Below are positions 36,170 through 46,825 of a DNA stretch of 64,000 nt, piece after piece. The position numbers and the translations under genes were made by a program. Origin of the DNA: Moniliophthora roreri. Lineage: Eukaryota > Basidiomycota > Agaricomycetes > Agaricales > Marasmiaceae. The notes below the pieces were generated by a model. It was not told the origin of the DNA and did no database searches. It saw only the letters and a program-made list of their open reading frames with translations. The first letter of the stretch is position 1. Each line of letters begins with the position of its first letter. Where the stretch lies: positions 62,001-126,000 of the forward strand of contig LATX02000185.1 in assembly GCA_001466705.2 (NCBI GenBank), read 5' to 3'.

Positions 36170-36575
36170 TCTTGCAATGCCACGGTGGCAAATCAGCCGC
36201 TGGCTGTGAGAGAATCTGAGAGCTGAGGTGAGGAATATGATTGGAGAAAGCGAGGCAAATTCCCGCTGAATTTAAGCATTTTGCGAAAGGAGTATATATA
36301 GATGAGGGTCAAGACGAACGGAACAAGGTGGAATTCTGGCCGGGGTTGATAAGATTAATCAGCCCTTATCTGATAAACGGGATCAGTTTGTCAGAATTTT
36401 ATCGTAAAAGGGTAACCCAAATTACCATCCCTCCGTTCTTCACCTCTTCCGAGTCATTCATTCGATTGCGCGGCCTGCGATCCCAGGTCGGATCTACCGT
36501 TCTCTGACTCAGCTCAACTCATTCGCGTGCCCGGTCGCGTCGCGTATCTCATCCATCGACCGAACTTATTCGGCA

Positions 36576-38669
36576 ATGGGATCCGACGCTCTAAAACAGG
36601 TTTCGGCGCTCACCAGTATAGTGGCATCTCTCGGTGGACCAAATATCAATCCGAAGGATATAGAATGGGTGATGCAAGTCGAACGAGGCAGAAATATCGT
36701 CGAATGGCTGGCATCGCAGGTCAAAGAGGTGGCGGACCTAGACGGGGAGGATAGCGAAGAAAAACTTCGAGCAGCACTGTCGCAGATTGCTTTGGAAAAG
36801 GAAGAAGTTGATATGTGCGAGTGACAATTCTATGTTCATCTGGTCAATGACTGATTTGCGCTTTCGCAGGCTCAAACGAGTAGACAAGATGGCCCCCGTC
36901 AACGGGGCTGAAGTTTCAGCACAATACCTCACACCCAGCAAACAAAGGTATGCTTCGCGCTGTAGCTTCTTGAATTGGTTTCATTGTTTATCGCCAGAGA
37001 ACGCGTCACTCTTCTCGATAACCTGTCATATACAATGGAAAACGAAGTAGACGCGCTGAAAAATCGTATTCAACAAACGAAGTAAGCTCCAAGACTGTCT
37101 CTCTTGACTGTCTCTCATGGAAGTCTGCAGGTTAGCATCCCAACGTCTCTCACGGAGTGTAAAAAAACTCAAGACCGAACTGCAGCAAGTCAAGGACGAC
37201 AACGTGAAGTTACAGGAACGCCTTTCAGATCTGAGTATCGAGGTACTAGTATCGATGCTTCCGGCTTTTCTAGTTGCTGATATATTGGCAGAACGAGACT
37301 GCCGTTTCCAACGCCGCTAGTCGTGCCCTTGAAGCTCTGGATACCCCTGCTTCATTGCCAAAGGATGAAAGTAGGCTGTCAGCGACACCTTTTCGGTCTA
37401 TCGTCTGAGTTAGTTATAGAGGAATCCCTTTTTCAGCAACTCGTAAATCTTCGAGCGCAATTTTCCAATGACTACAAGAGGGCAACCGCGGTCATCGACG
37501 GTGCTAGAAGCTGCATGCCGTCCGCACAAACAGTGGAAGCAGAAGCCAATCGTCTACACACAGCACTTTACGAACCCGATCCGGCGACAGGCCGGACGTT
37601 ATATTCTGATGCAGAAGATGCGCTTCTAGTGCAGGAGATGTTGGCTTTATCTCGTATCATTGACGAAGCTGACGGCGACAAGGACACGATCTACGACATT
37701 CTGCAGACTCTGGATAATGGGGATCCGGGCTCTACCTCACAAGTGGATATCAAAAGCGAGCTAGAGACTGCATGGTATGACGACCAAATGGCACTATTAG
37801 AAGCTAGGGAGGCTGCACTGAAGAAGGTATATCTACTTTGAATCCCGTTATGGTACTGCCTGACCTTGTTCCCATAGGCAATCTTTGCATTTGACGAGAT
37901 ACTTGTGCAACCGCTGCAAGAGTTGAAAGAAGCACTCTCTGGCGAAGAGGATTTACTTAAGGCAACCCTAAATCAAGCTACAGTTTTGCGTAGCGAGATG
38001 GACGAGATCTGTGCCCGTCTGTCGGATGCTCAAGCATATGAACATGATACCTCTGCCAAATACTCTGGAGAGAATTCGACCTGGGAACGCCAGCTTATTG
38101 ACCTTCTCAAACAACATGAGAGTACGTCCAGTGAATTTTCATCCGATCCTTACTCATAGCTCTTGGCAGATCTGCGACCCAAGGATGCACCACCACTCGT
38201 TCTACTTGACAGTAACGACTTATTGTCAGAGTTACGTTCTATGGTTGAACGTGCCAATGCCCTCGACAAACAAGAGGAAGACCGGATATCTTCGTTGGCA
38301 TGCAAACTGAACACCTTGTGCGTTCATCTCAGATCTGTTCCTTGAGGTGTACGCTGACCACGATTCTTTGCACTGCAGACAATCGAGTCATCACGCAGCG
38401 TTGTTAGCGACATATGCACATTCACCATTAAACACATCCCAGCCATACGCTGCTTCTGCAGCTGTAGAAGACCTGAGAGCGAAGACTAAGACGAAGGGTG
38501 ATGAGATGATTAAACTTGTTCAGAGGCTCCAGTCTGTGGGTACTCTTCACTTGTCGATCAATTAATACTAAAGTACGATCTCCAGGAGGTGAAGTTACTC
38601 GAGAGCGACCGCACACAGAGGAAGTTGAAATCGTTTGTGGAACGTTGGGTAGCAGGCACCGGATCCTAA
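36576..38669 (+). CDS. long coiled-coil protein, possibly HAUS3-like augmin subunit
   Basis: About nine exons give roughly 570 residues. A short globular head comes first (ALTSIVASLGGPNINPKDIEWVMQ, RGRNIVEWLASQVKEV), then nearly continuous heptad-rich helix: NLSYTMENEVDALKNRIQQT, SVKKLKTELQQVKDDNVKLQ, TWERQLIDLLKQHE, ERANALDKQEEDRISSLACK and VQRLQSEVKLLESDRTQRK. It ends FVERWVAGTGS at 38669. The N-terminal layout (a Gly-rich turn, an acidic/Trp motif, then an E-W-L motif ahead of long coiled coils) recalls augmin subunit HAUS3, which helps recruit gamma-tubulin to existing microtubules. That is only an inference. Any long structural coiled-coil protein would look similar. Frames and splice sites are consistent throughout. 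Confidence 0.6.
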
Positions 38670-38931
38670 CGTCTACCAACCATTGTCTTTTTCGGTCAGG
38701 GAGGCCTAGAAATCTGGCCTCTTCCCCCAGTCCCCGCACCATAAATCCTCCTCGATGAGTAGTCCGTACGTACTGAGTGAACTGGCGTTGTATTCGTTGG
38801 AAGCTTGGAATGTATTGAAAACACGTGAAGAACGGCCTTCACATCAAAGCATTGTCCACATGCCAAGCAATTCAAACATGTTGCATACACTTGTTCAACG
38901 ATAACCATATCCAAGCTAATCATGACCTCTG

Positions 38932-39849
38932 CGCCCCAGCGGCACCCACAGCTGTATATTGAAACAGTAGTGTTCCAGGTTTGTACGACCTCGATATAAC
39001 ATCTGCCAAAGCCAGATTGACCATCGACAGGTCGAAGACACGTTATTTCGACTGCCGCGTCAGCCATTCGAGGCCTATTCAGAAGTGTTTCGGACAATGT
39101 TCACCCTTGCTCCGAAGGACAAGACTAGGGATACTACGGATGAAGGGGCCACGGATGATAATCCAATCCGGCTTGAAGGAGTGAAGTGTCTCGATTTCGA
39201 ACGGTTTGCTCGAGCATTGTGCCCGACGTGAGTTAACGGCTGAGCACTAATTGCACTAAGCTGATCTCTGACGATAAGCCTCCAGAGAAAATCCGTTGCT
39301 TCAGCAAACTTCAGAGCGAACTCGAGACGAGTGGATGTCGATTCTCCGGCTATCAACCATGTGGGATTTCCAGGAGATGCGTTGGATTGCAATTGGAAAG
39401 TTAGAGACATTCCATATGACACCCCTTGAGAAAGTCTTGTTGGGGAGAGAGTTCGCAGTCAGCGACTGGCAGTGGGATGGTTATGTCGACCTCATAACTC
39501 GACCGAACGCGCCGACGATGGAGGAGGCCTCGAAGATAGGTTATGCAGATAGCATCCAGCTTTTCCAGATACGTGAATCGATGAGGTCAAATTTCAGGAG
39601 AATATCTGGCCTGACGAAGGAGAGGGTGAGGTGCCAATTTGAGAACCCTTTGGTGTTGCCCATGGAAATGAAGGCGCCCTTGGGATATCCTCAAACGGAA
39701 AAAGGTAAGTTTTCGTCTACTTCCTTACGTTAATCCTTTAAACTCTAGTAGGTCGAAAGAGTTCAAAGGTTGCTTCAATGTTCGACAATGAGCCGGTATC
39801 TGGTTGGCCTGTACCTGGTTGGCCTGGTTGCTATTTTCATAGGGACTAA
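38932..39849 (+). CDS. BTB/POZ domain protein (copy 1)
   Basis: This belongs to the expanded BTB family of mushroom-forming fungi, likely adaptors for cullin-3 ubiquitin ligases or regulators. Exons: 38932-38988 (MTSAPQRHPQLYIETVVFQ), then VEDTLFRLPRQPFEAYSEVF after a 51-nt intron. The third begins TENPLLQQTSERTRDEWMSI after the acceptor at about 39288, and a last exon after 39765 ends in GWPVPGWPGCYFHRD. The BTB core (residues about 10-95) has the expected YSEVFRTMF and CLDFERFARALCP. The following helical part (ILRLSTMWDFQEMRWIAIGK, LEKVLLGREFAVSDWQWDGY) matches the region after BTB in basidiomycete paralogs. The second intron position (between FQ and VE) is shared with the copy at 44153. 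Substrate or partner unknown. Confidence 0.8.
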
Positions 39850-40156
39850 GTTATGACCGAATGAGTCGTGTGTAGAGGTTTCGTCGGCAGCGAGAGAAAC
39901 TGGGAAGATTTTTGCTGGATGGATGTAGCATGACCAATATGGTAGATGAATCCGAATAAGATGAGTGCATTGGCCGATGGGTGGTCAGACGTGAGTACAG
40001 ATGGTTGTAAGGCTCAGAGTGGTTGTATAGACTTATTGCTGACTGAGCCAACTCTTCTGCCATCACTCATGATCATGTCTGAACTGTGACTCGAAGTGAC
40101 TCGAATCGATATCGGAATGTACCCTTCTCAGGTTCTTCGTTCCTCACAAATAAACC

Positions 40157-41796
40157 ATGGCTGCTCCCCGTTCTCTCCTGCGAAATAGCGAAATCGAAAA
40201 GATGGCTTCTGATCTTCTTCAACCTCATCCCTTCTACAAGACCAAGTCTCCGCCTCCCTTTGGCCATGCCATGCTGGATTACTTCGCGTTCAGCGAAGAC
40301 TACACTAATATGAACCACGGCTCGTATGGATCATGCCCGATTCCCGTTCTCGACGCGACGAAACCCATCGCTACTCTCTCCGAAGCCAATCCAGACCTCT
40401 TTCATCGGCTAGCGTACATGCCAATGCTCATCGAAGCTAGGAAGAAAGCAGCCAAGTTGATCGGAGTGGTGGATCCAGACGAGCTCGTCTTTGTTCCGAA
40501 TGCCAGTCATGGCGTTAGTACGGTGTTGAGAAACTTCATCTGGGAGGAGGGAGATATATTGATCAGCACTAACACGACATACGGCGCGGTGTCGCGAGCT
40601 ATTCACTACCTCTCGGATGTACCACCCCACCCTTCTATCGAGCTATTCACTATGCTCTTCCCCACGTCACGCACTACCATCCTGGAGGACTGGAAAAAAC
40701 ATGTCAAGTCTATCCGTGCAAAGAATCCAAATGCGAAGATTGTGGCAGTCATAGACGCCATCGTGTCGAATCCAGGTGTACATCTTCCATGGCAGGAAAT
40801 GATCCAGATATGCCGGGAAGAGAACGTATATAGCTTGATTGATGCAGCTCATGCGATTGGCCAAGAGGTCGGGTTAGATCTAGGGAAAGCAGATCCTGAT
40901 TTTTGGATAAGTGTGCGTCTTCTGGCCTTGGTCTACTCTTTCGTAGTATCTTTGCTTACCAAACTTTTCCCCTACAGAACTGTCATAAATGGCTCTTTGC
41001 AAAGAGATCTGCAGCTGTCTTATATGTTCCTAAACGGTTCGTCGCGTTCTGATCTCAGGTGACTAGTCATTGCTAACACGGAAACCTAAAGCAACCAGCA
41101 CATCATCAAGACTTCATTCCCGACGTCCCATGTTTATATCTCTCCTTCCAAACGGAACGGCAAGCCAGACTTTGTCGAACAATTCGAATGTACATCTCAC
41201 TTTCTTCGGATTTCTTCATTGTCATTAACCGGTCGTGTACTATAGGGAACGGTACCATCGACTTTGTCAATTACCTCTCCGTGCACGGAGCGCTGGATTT
41301 CCGAGCGTGGCTCGGAGGCGAAGAAAAGATCAATGAATACTGTCATCGCCTAGCCGTCGAAGGCGGTAAACGTCTCGCAGAGGTTATGGGCACGGAAGTC
41401 TTGGATCCGACTGGAGAATTCACTTTGTGTATGGTACGTGTGACGTGCGTAGCCTCCTTCGCCTCTAACTCTACTCCAGACAAACGTTGCATTGCCCATT
41501 TCGCCCAAGGTACCACCCACTCCCGAGGTTGACCTCAAATTTAAAACCAAGATGCTAATGGGGAAGAAGATATTCGGTGCACACTACATCCATAATGGAA
41601 GGTGGTGGGTTAGAGCAAGTGCACAGATTTGGTTAGAGGTAGGATTGCATTCCGATATTTCCGTAGTTAGTATGAGCTCATGAGTTGTTAGGTCGAAGAC
41701 TTCGAAAAGCTCGGAAAGGCATATCTCGATGTATGTCGGGAGATTGAGCAAGAGGTGGAGGCTGAAGAAGCTGAGAAGATCAAATCTAACCTGTAA
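40157..41796 (+). CDS. class V PLP-dependent enzyme, isopenicillin-N epimerase / cysteine desulfurase-like
   Basis: This is a fold-type I PLP enzyme of aminotransferase class V. Motifs in order are YTNMNHGSYGSCPIPV near the N-terminus, LVFVPNASHGVSTVLRNF, and STNTTYGAVSRAIHYL. Next come VIDAIVSNPGVHLPWQEM and SLIDAAHAIGQEVGLDL with the PLP-nitrogen Asp. SNCHKWLFAKRSAAVLYVP, assembled across an intron at about 40912-40978, carries the Schiff-base Lys. It also has WNGTIDFVNYLSVHGALDF and a C-terminal helix rich in Glu ending at 41796. This arrangement fits fungal proteins annotated as isopenicillin-N epimerase and the hercynylcysteine sulfoxide lyase type (ergothioneine pathway). There is no beta-lactam or ergothioneine partner gene in the window, so the reaction cannot be fixed. 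About six exons, roughly 450 residues, no signal peptide. Confidence 0.82.
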
Positions 41797-42760
41797 TAGA
41801 CCAAAGGGAATGTAGATTACTAGGGAGGATATCTCTTGTAGAGAAAGTCAAGTCGATGCGTTGGCCTATCCTCGATGAGTATCACTGTTTCAAAGAAATG
41901 TCCGTTCAATTCAGAACTGGCTAGAGTCATCAAAAGGGAGTCTAGATTTCCTTCATTGCAAGTATCAACTGCGGTCTACTAAAGGGATTAGGGATATCAA
42001 ATGAAACGTGAATGAATAAGTCAGACACATATGTATCCCCTATCTAAGATGGCAGAGGACTTGATTACACCTTCTATTTCGTCCTCCAACATGTTATACT
42101 TGTTCGACTCTTGGGATGCTTGAAGGGCTGCCGTTTCGGTTATGGAGGCGAGCGAGCAAGGGCGGACGTTAGGCGAATAAACACGGGTGTCGGCGAAAGG
42201 TCTAGCCGTTTGCTAGCCGGTGGCCAAGGGCCAAACATGCCTTGTGAAACAACCATCATCTATGAGCGGCCACGATTGTCAACCGTCTGTTGTCATGACC
42301 AGGCGCGTGTAGGTGTTTCAAGATGTTTCACAACGCTTCCCAAGGTGACGAACTGGATCACTGTTCTTGGCGTCCATGTAGTAGTAACCTTTAGCACAGT
42401 GACTCTGTGCCGGCCATGAATGATTCAGGTTGATCCTCCTTTGGCGGTCATTCGCCCTTTTGGTGTCAACGATTTGATAACGGGCTGATTTCAGATATTT
42501 CGATATGGGGACTCGGTCTCTAGTACCCATTGGCTATGCGTACAATCCAACGCGGCCCCGTGAGTGCCTGAAAACCAATAATCATCAGGCAGTGCGGTCA
42601 AACTTCCGTTGATCCTTACCAGTCTTTGCCCTGTCTGCACACCATCTGCACATCATGATAGATCATGTCCGCATCGTGAGCTGGCCTTGCTCGGAATTTG
42701 AACACACTGCCTTGACCTTGGCCATCCGAGTTACGGACCAGCGTTACGTTCCTGGAAAGA
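41797..42760. other. intergenic, promoter side of the secreted protein gene
   Basis: Almost 1 kb without a supported gene. The open frame at 42111-42419 has no recognisable domain. The 3' part contains the promoter of the secreted Cys-rich gene. Confidence 0.45.
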
Positions 42761-42767
42761 TATAAAA
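42761..42767 (+). promoter_or_regulatory. TATA box of the Cys-rich secreted protein gene
   Basis: TATAAAA at this position is followed by a C/T-rich leader of about 140 bases before the ATG at 42931. A strong TATA box and a long pyrimidine-rich leader are usual in highly expressed fungal genes. Confidence 0.6.
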
Positions 42768-42930
42768 GTAAGGAGGTTAAGTCCTTGCTCTTTAGCGATT
42801 GCATCGTCTATTCTTTCTATTACCTTCTCTTCTTCACAGGGCTGAGCCTTTGTGCGTCTTCTTGATCACCAAACTTTCAATACACAAGTTCTTTCACGAC
42901 CTTTCATCCCCAACCACACTCGTTATCATC

Positions 42931-43734
42931 ATGATGGCCAAACTCTCTGTCGTTTTTGCCCTTCTTACTGTCAACCGTAAGTGTCTACACATGCTCCGGA
43001 AGATGAACAAAAGTACTTATCATTTTTTAGTCGCCGCTGCTTCATACATTCCTCGTCAGGCTCCGGGTACCCAATTCATTACTGGGCCCTGCCAGAGTGA
43101 CAAAGACTGTGCTTCAGACTGTTGCGGTTTTAGAACTGGTAAATGTGCCGGCCCCGTCATTGCCCAAGAGCGTGACGGTGGTTGCGGTTTCGGTGACCCT
43201 CAGCCCAACGACAGGGCTGCCAGGGTTTTCCTTGGTCAAGCTCCCGCTGCCCCCGCTAACAACGGTGCTGGCGGTGCTGCTGCAGGAAGCGGCAAGCCTC
43301 CTGGTACTCAATTCATCACCGGTCCTTGCGCCAACGACGGCGAGTGCGCCTCTGGATGCTGTGGATTCAACACCGGCAAGTGTGCTGGTGCCATTGTTGC
43401 GCTCGAGCGTGACGGAGGATGTGGATTCGGAGATGCTCAACCTAACGACAATGCTGCTCGAGTCCTTCGTGGCCAGGCACCTGCAGCACCCGGAACTCCT
43501 CCTCCTGCCAACAATGGCGCTGGTGGAGCTGCTGCAGGAAGCGGCAAGCCTCCTGGCACTCAATTCATCACTGGTCCGTGTGCCAACGACGGCGAGTGCG
43601 CCTCTGGATGCTGTGGATTCAACACCGGGAAGTGTGCTGGTGCCATTGTTGCGCTCGAGCGTGACGGAGGATGTGGATTCGGAGATGCTCAGCCTAACGA
43701 TAACGCCGCCAGGAAACTTCGTGGCCAGGCTTAA
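42931..43734 (+). CDS. secreted protein with three BAS2-like six-cysteine modules
   Basis: Exons 42931-42976 and 43031-43734 encode about 249 residues. The start at 42931 was chosen over the upstream in-frame ATG (42799) because MMAKLSVVFALLTVNLAAA is a signal peptide lying after the TATA box and leader. The mature part repeats one module three times, with the pattern C-x5-C-x3-CC-x6-C-x12-C and the words GTQFITGPC, GKCAG, ERDGGCGFGD and QPND. These match the biotrophy-associated secreted protein 2 (BAS2/CgBAP2) family described in plant-infecting ascomycetes, whose members normally have a single module of about 70 residues. Flexible Ala/Gly/Pro linkers (PANNGAGGAAAGSGKPP) separate the modules. 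Modules 2 and 3 are almost identical and module 1 is more diverged. Function is unknown and a role in interaction with a host or substrate is inference. Confidence 0.85.
   Translation: MMAKLSVVFALLTVNRKCLHMLRKMNKSTYHFLVAAASYIPRQAPGTQFITGPCQSDKDCASDCCGFRTGKCAGPVIAQERDGGCGFGDPQPNDRAARVFLGQAPAAPANNGAGGAAAGSGKPPGTQFITGPCANDGECASGCCGFNTGKCAGAIVALERDGGCGFGDAQPNDNAARVLRGQAPAAPGTPPPANNGAGGAAAGSGKPPGTQFITGPCANDGECASGCCGFNTGKCAGAIVALERDGGCGFGDAQPNDNAARKLRGQA
43063..43239 (+). repeat. BAS2-like module 1
   Basis: From PGTQFITGPC to RVFLGQA. It keeps all six cysteines but differs from the other modules at many positions (QSDKD, SDCCGFRTGKC, PVIAQ). Confidence 0.8.
43300..43476 (+). repeat. BAS2-like module 2
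   Basis: From PGTQFITGPC to RVLRGQA. Nearly identical to module 3 at both DNA and protein level, including the linker codons before it. Confidence 0.85.
43552..43731 (+). repeat. BAS2-like module 3
   Basis: From PGTQFITGPC to the C-terminal RKLRGQA. The protein sequence equals module 2 up to QPNDNAAR, with a handful of mostly synonymous DNA changes. Confidence 0.85.
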
Positions 43735-44152
43735 ATGGTGGAGATGACGGGTGTCTTGTTCTGACCTTGGTGTTGGACATATGTTTGAACTTGTAATTGG
43801 TGATCTGAAGAGAATGGAAAGATATTCTGATGACCGCTGAATTAACGCGTTTCTGTTCGAGCTGAGCCATAAAGCGTGAAGAGTAGCACAAAGAGAGCGC
43901 ACCAAGACCCATCTCAGTCGATTGTTCATGCTCTTCAGCATGTACGACTCTCCCTCGGGTCTCTATGCATCCCATCCTTGACTAAGCTGCATATCATTTT
44001 CTGCGTAAAATTAGTCAAATGATGACACCAGAGCTCTACGTTAGTATTGCTGGCAGAGTCTGACTATGAGACGCGTGTCATGGTGGGAGTAGAAGGCTGA
44101 CGCGTGCTCACCATATGTGTTACAACATCTATTCAAGGTGCCAGATCTTCAA
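43735..44152. other. intergenic
   Basis: Short interval after the secreted protein gene. The long minus-strand frame 43114-43941 that covers it is the antisense of the repeats and is not a gene. Confidence 0.5.
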
Positions 44153-45003
44153 ATGAACAGTCCTTTGGCCACTTTCCCAAGACATAGTCAATTCTACTTT
44201 GACACTGTAGTCTTTCTGGTGCGCAGCAGGGTACATCGCATACCATCTTTTCTAACTGACCGTGTTAGGTCGAGAAAACGCTTTTCAAGGTTCCATCTCG
44301 ATATTTCTATGAGAACTCGGAAGTTTTTCGAGATGCCCGTTTGGTTTCTAAGGGAGATGCAATCGCTGAGGGGTCGTTAGACGAGAGTCCAATCAAGCTG
44401 CCCTTACCAGAAGATGCGACAGCGGACGACTTTGCTACTCTTCTCAGGATCATTGTTCCCCTGTAGGCCGCTCAAACAATCCTGATTTGTCCCCGCAACT
44501 AACATTTCCCAAGGAGCGTAAATGCCCCTGCGCCCCAAGATTTGACCTTTACCCAATATCTTTCTGTCCTAAAGCTCTCCACCTGTTGGGGCTTCACCGA
44601 CCTTCGAAAACTTGCCATTGCAGAGATGTCGAAGCGGCCAAGCTTCGCATCTCATATCAGTAAAATCGAGCTCGGTAGAAAATACCGGGTCAGACAGTGG
44701 GTTTTCGAGGGCTTAAAGGACCTAATGGTTCAATCTCTGCCGCCATTAAAGGATCTGAAAGCTTTGGGTGATGAGACGGTCATTGGGTTATTGTATGCAA
44801 GGGACGGAGCCAGTAGAAATTGCGTAAAATGTGGAAATGATGGTCGTCCGTACTGCACAAAATGTTTTGAAGGGAAATACCGTGACCGCTACCATTCCGG
44901 ACCTTTCCGGGATACCCGCAAACCAGCCAGCGCCCCTGATTACAATTCATTGACGGAGAAAACATTTGCAGCCGAACTTTCAGGACTAGCCGAGGCATAT
45001 TGA
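44153..45003 (+). CDS. BTB/POZ domain protein (copy 2) with C-terminal CxxC pairs
   Basis: This is a paralog of the BTB gene at 38932, in the same orientation. Exon 1 gives MNSPLATFPRHSQFYFDTV up to VFL. After an intron at the same codon position as in copy 1 it continues VEKTLFKVPSRYFYENSEVF. A third exon starts near 44515 and contains LTFTQYLSVLKLSTCWGFTD and HISKIELGRKYRVRQWVFEG, matching the post-BTB helices of copy 1. Unlike copy 1 it carries a compact C-x2-C-x7-C-x2-C motif (CVKCGNDGRPYCTKC) near residue 195-210, which could bind zinc. It ends ELSGLAEAY at 45003. The alternative ATG at 44117 adds 12 unsupported residues. Probably an adaptor or regulator, partner unknown. Confidence 0.75.
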
Positions 45004-45026
45004 TTGACTCTAGATGTGTTACAGAC

Positions 45027-45753
45027 TTACAGTCTCACAGATAGCACTAGCGTGTACACAATCTTGATGGATCCACAAATATCATACAAAATCAAATACA
45101 TCGCAAATGAAACCCGCTTTGCACCTTCGGAATCTGCTGCTGGCTCCAGCTGAATTTCATGTTTGGCTCGAGTAACCCTAATCAAGCTCTCTAACACATC
45201 ATTCAAATAGACTAAATTCTGTTCCGTAGCATCGACGCGTTGTAAAAGGGATTGGATGCTACGGAGGTTTCTGATAACGAATTTGGTCATTAGGAGGGTT
45301 CCAATATCAAGGTACGTCTCGGAACGAGAGTCGACGAGTTCAGCTAGGAATTGATTGAAGAGGAGCGTCGTAATGGGGAGGAAAACCCAAGATGTAAGGC
45401 CTACACCAGAGGCGTTGGCTCGATTTCGAATGCACGAACCAAGCTAGGCAAACCCTCATTAACTGCTCACAAACTTTGTCACTTCTTCAGTTATAAGAAG
45501 ACGAGGTTTTTTACGCGCCGATGACTTGGTTCAAAAACACCAGATGGCGATCGATGCTAAGTGCGCCATAAATTGGGAACGGTCTCATGAGGTACGGAAG
45601 AGCTCCTGCCGCCAACAGCAGACATAATGACAAGGGGGTGAGAGGATGAGGAATCACAGCAATTGGAAGGGAAAACTGAGATCCAGACCAGGCTAGGTAC
45701 AAGACCGGTAGTTGCACGGTGGTCGTCAGCGCAAGGAGTAGTTGGGTGAACAT
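45027..45753 (-). CDS. putative multi-pass membrane protein, model unresolved
   Basis: From 45753 the minus strand opens MFTQLLLALTTTVQLPVLYL and two further hydrophobic stretches (LTPLSLCLLLAAGALPYLM). A GTAAAA donor near 45515 follows. Another coding-like piece at about 45440-45027 reads VGLTSWVFLPITTLLFNQFL, then ETYLDIGTLLMTKFVIRNLR, and ends YDICGSIKIVYTLVLSVRL. The two parts do not join in phase at the obvious splice sites, so either an intron is misplaced or the gene is broken. Hydrophobic helices and a charged middle suggest a small basidiomycete-specific membrane protein. I do not recognise the family. Confidence 0.35.
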
Positions 45754-46127
45754 TGCGAGTGGTAAGGAGCTAGTTTCGGCGCTTGTTTTAACTTTTATAG
45801 CGTCTATTCCAGATTCCCACGCCCTGAGGCGGTGTTGTCACAGACGACACCAGCTTTGGGCCAGCTGTTACATTCTTCAGCTGTCCAGAAATTGGCATTT
45901 GATCTGACTGGGAACGTAGATAACCAGGGTGATCACTAGAGTGATTTGTGCGAGCGTTTTCATCCATATTCACATCTCTGTTCTCGCTCCCACTGGTATT
46001 GGCATCCTCTAAATCTCGAGGCACTCCTGAACGAAGCGTTGAGCATCATCTTGATTACAGCCCATTACTGCAGCCACAGCCGACACGGAACAAGATATAA
46101 GGAAATGGTTCACAACCTCGCAGACTA

Positions 46128-46580
46128 GCAGCCCCTTGAATCCAATTTTGTGGCTGAAATTGTCTTCAGGTAGTGATCGAACAAAGCAGAGAAAACCTGG
46201 GTCACAAGGATTAGTGTGCAAGCGAAGGACAGAGAAAGGGGCCAAGAGAAGGCGTTGGGGGTTGAGGAGAGTGAACCGATTCTACGAGCTACAGTCTTGG
46301 TTCATTATCAATGAGCAGACACGATAGGTAAATGTTACTCACCCGGGACTAGGGCGATAGACAAAAATTGTAGGTTGAATGCACAGGAGGCCTTCTTTAG
46401 AGACACCTTGTAGTTTACGACTATTGCGATGGAGAGGAATGTGACCGCGCACGACAGAAATGTCGACAAGGGGAACGGTGTAGAATATCCTTCACTGAAG
46501 GAATACGTAAGGAATTCACAGACTGCAATGGATAGCGTTACGATGGGAAGCCAGTTCCCTACGGCGTTGGGGGAAGCCAT
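46128..46580 (-). CDS. putative small membrane protein, model unresolved
   Basis: From 46580 the frame MASPNAVGNWLPIVTLSIAV has three hydrophobic segments, ending FNLQFLSIALVPG at a GTGAGT donor near 46341. After an intron of about 55 nt it can continue as AFSWPLSLSFACTLILVTQV and stop near 46128. A different frame to 46009 is also open and hydrophobic (GLLVCEVVNHFLISCSVSAV), so the 3' exon is uncertain. A further open frame at 45788-46024 may be part of this gene or noise. Orientation and hydrophobicity match the neighbouring fragment at 45027-45753, and the two may be parts of one locus. Confidence 0.35.
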
Positions 46581-46825
46581 CGAATGTGTAGAAGAGGACG
46601 GGACGCGTTAAGAAATCAGCTCGCATGTTTACGCACAGCCACTCTAAACTCACGTCAGGTGACGGTCATTGGCGAGAGGACTAACCTGCTACCCAAACCA
46701 ATTTCGATTTGGAGAAAACGTTTGTGGCCGGAAATGCTGTTACAGATAGCACCAGAGTGTAGTATACAGATCAACGAATGACGTGCCGTATTTTACGTAA
46801 AAATACTGCTATTTCACCCTACCCT

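Noticed and set aside
42111..42419. 102-codon frame before the secreted protein gene
   Set aside because: No domain, no splice partners, low coding character and a promoter region position.
43097..43747. 216-codon forward frame overlapping the BAS2-like repeats
   Set aside because: It is the +1 shadow of the repeated Cys-module frame. Length follows from the repeat and the Ala/Gly-rich codons, and it lacks a signal peptide and conserved Cys spacing.
43114..43941. 275-codon minus-strand frame over the same repeats
   Set aside because: Antisense of a highly expressed-looking, GC-rich repeated coding region. Ser/Thr repeats mirror the sense codons and no promoter or splice support exists.
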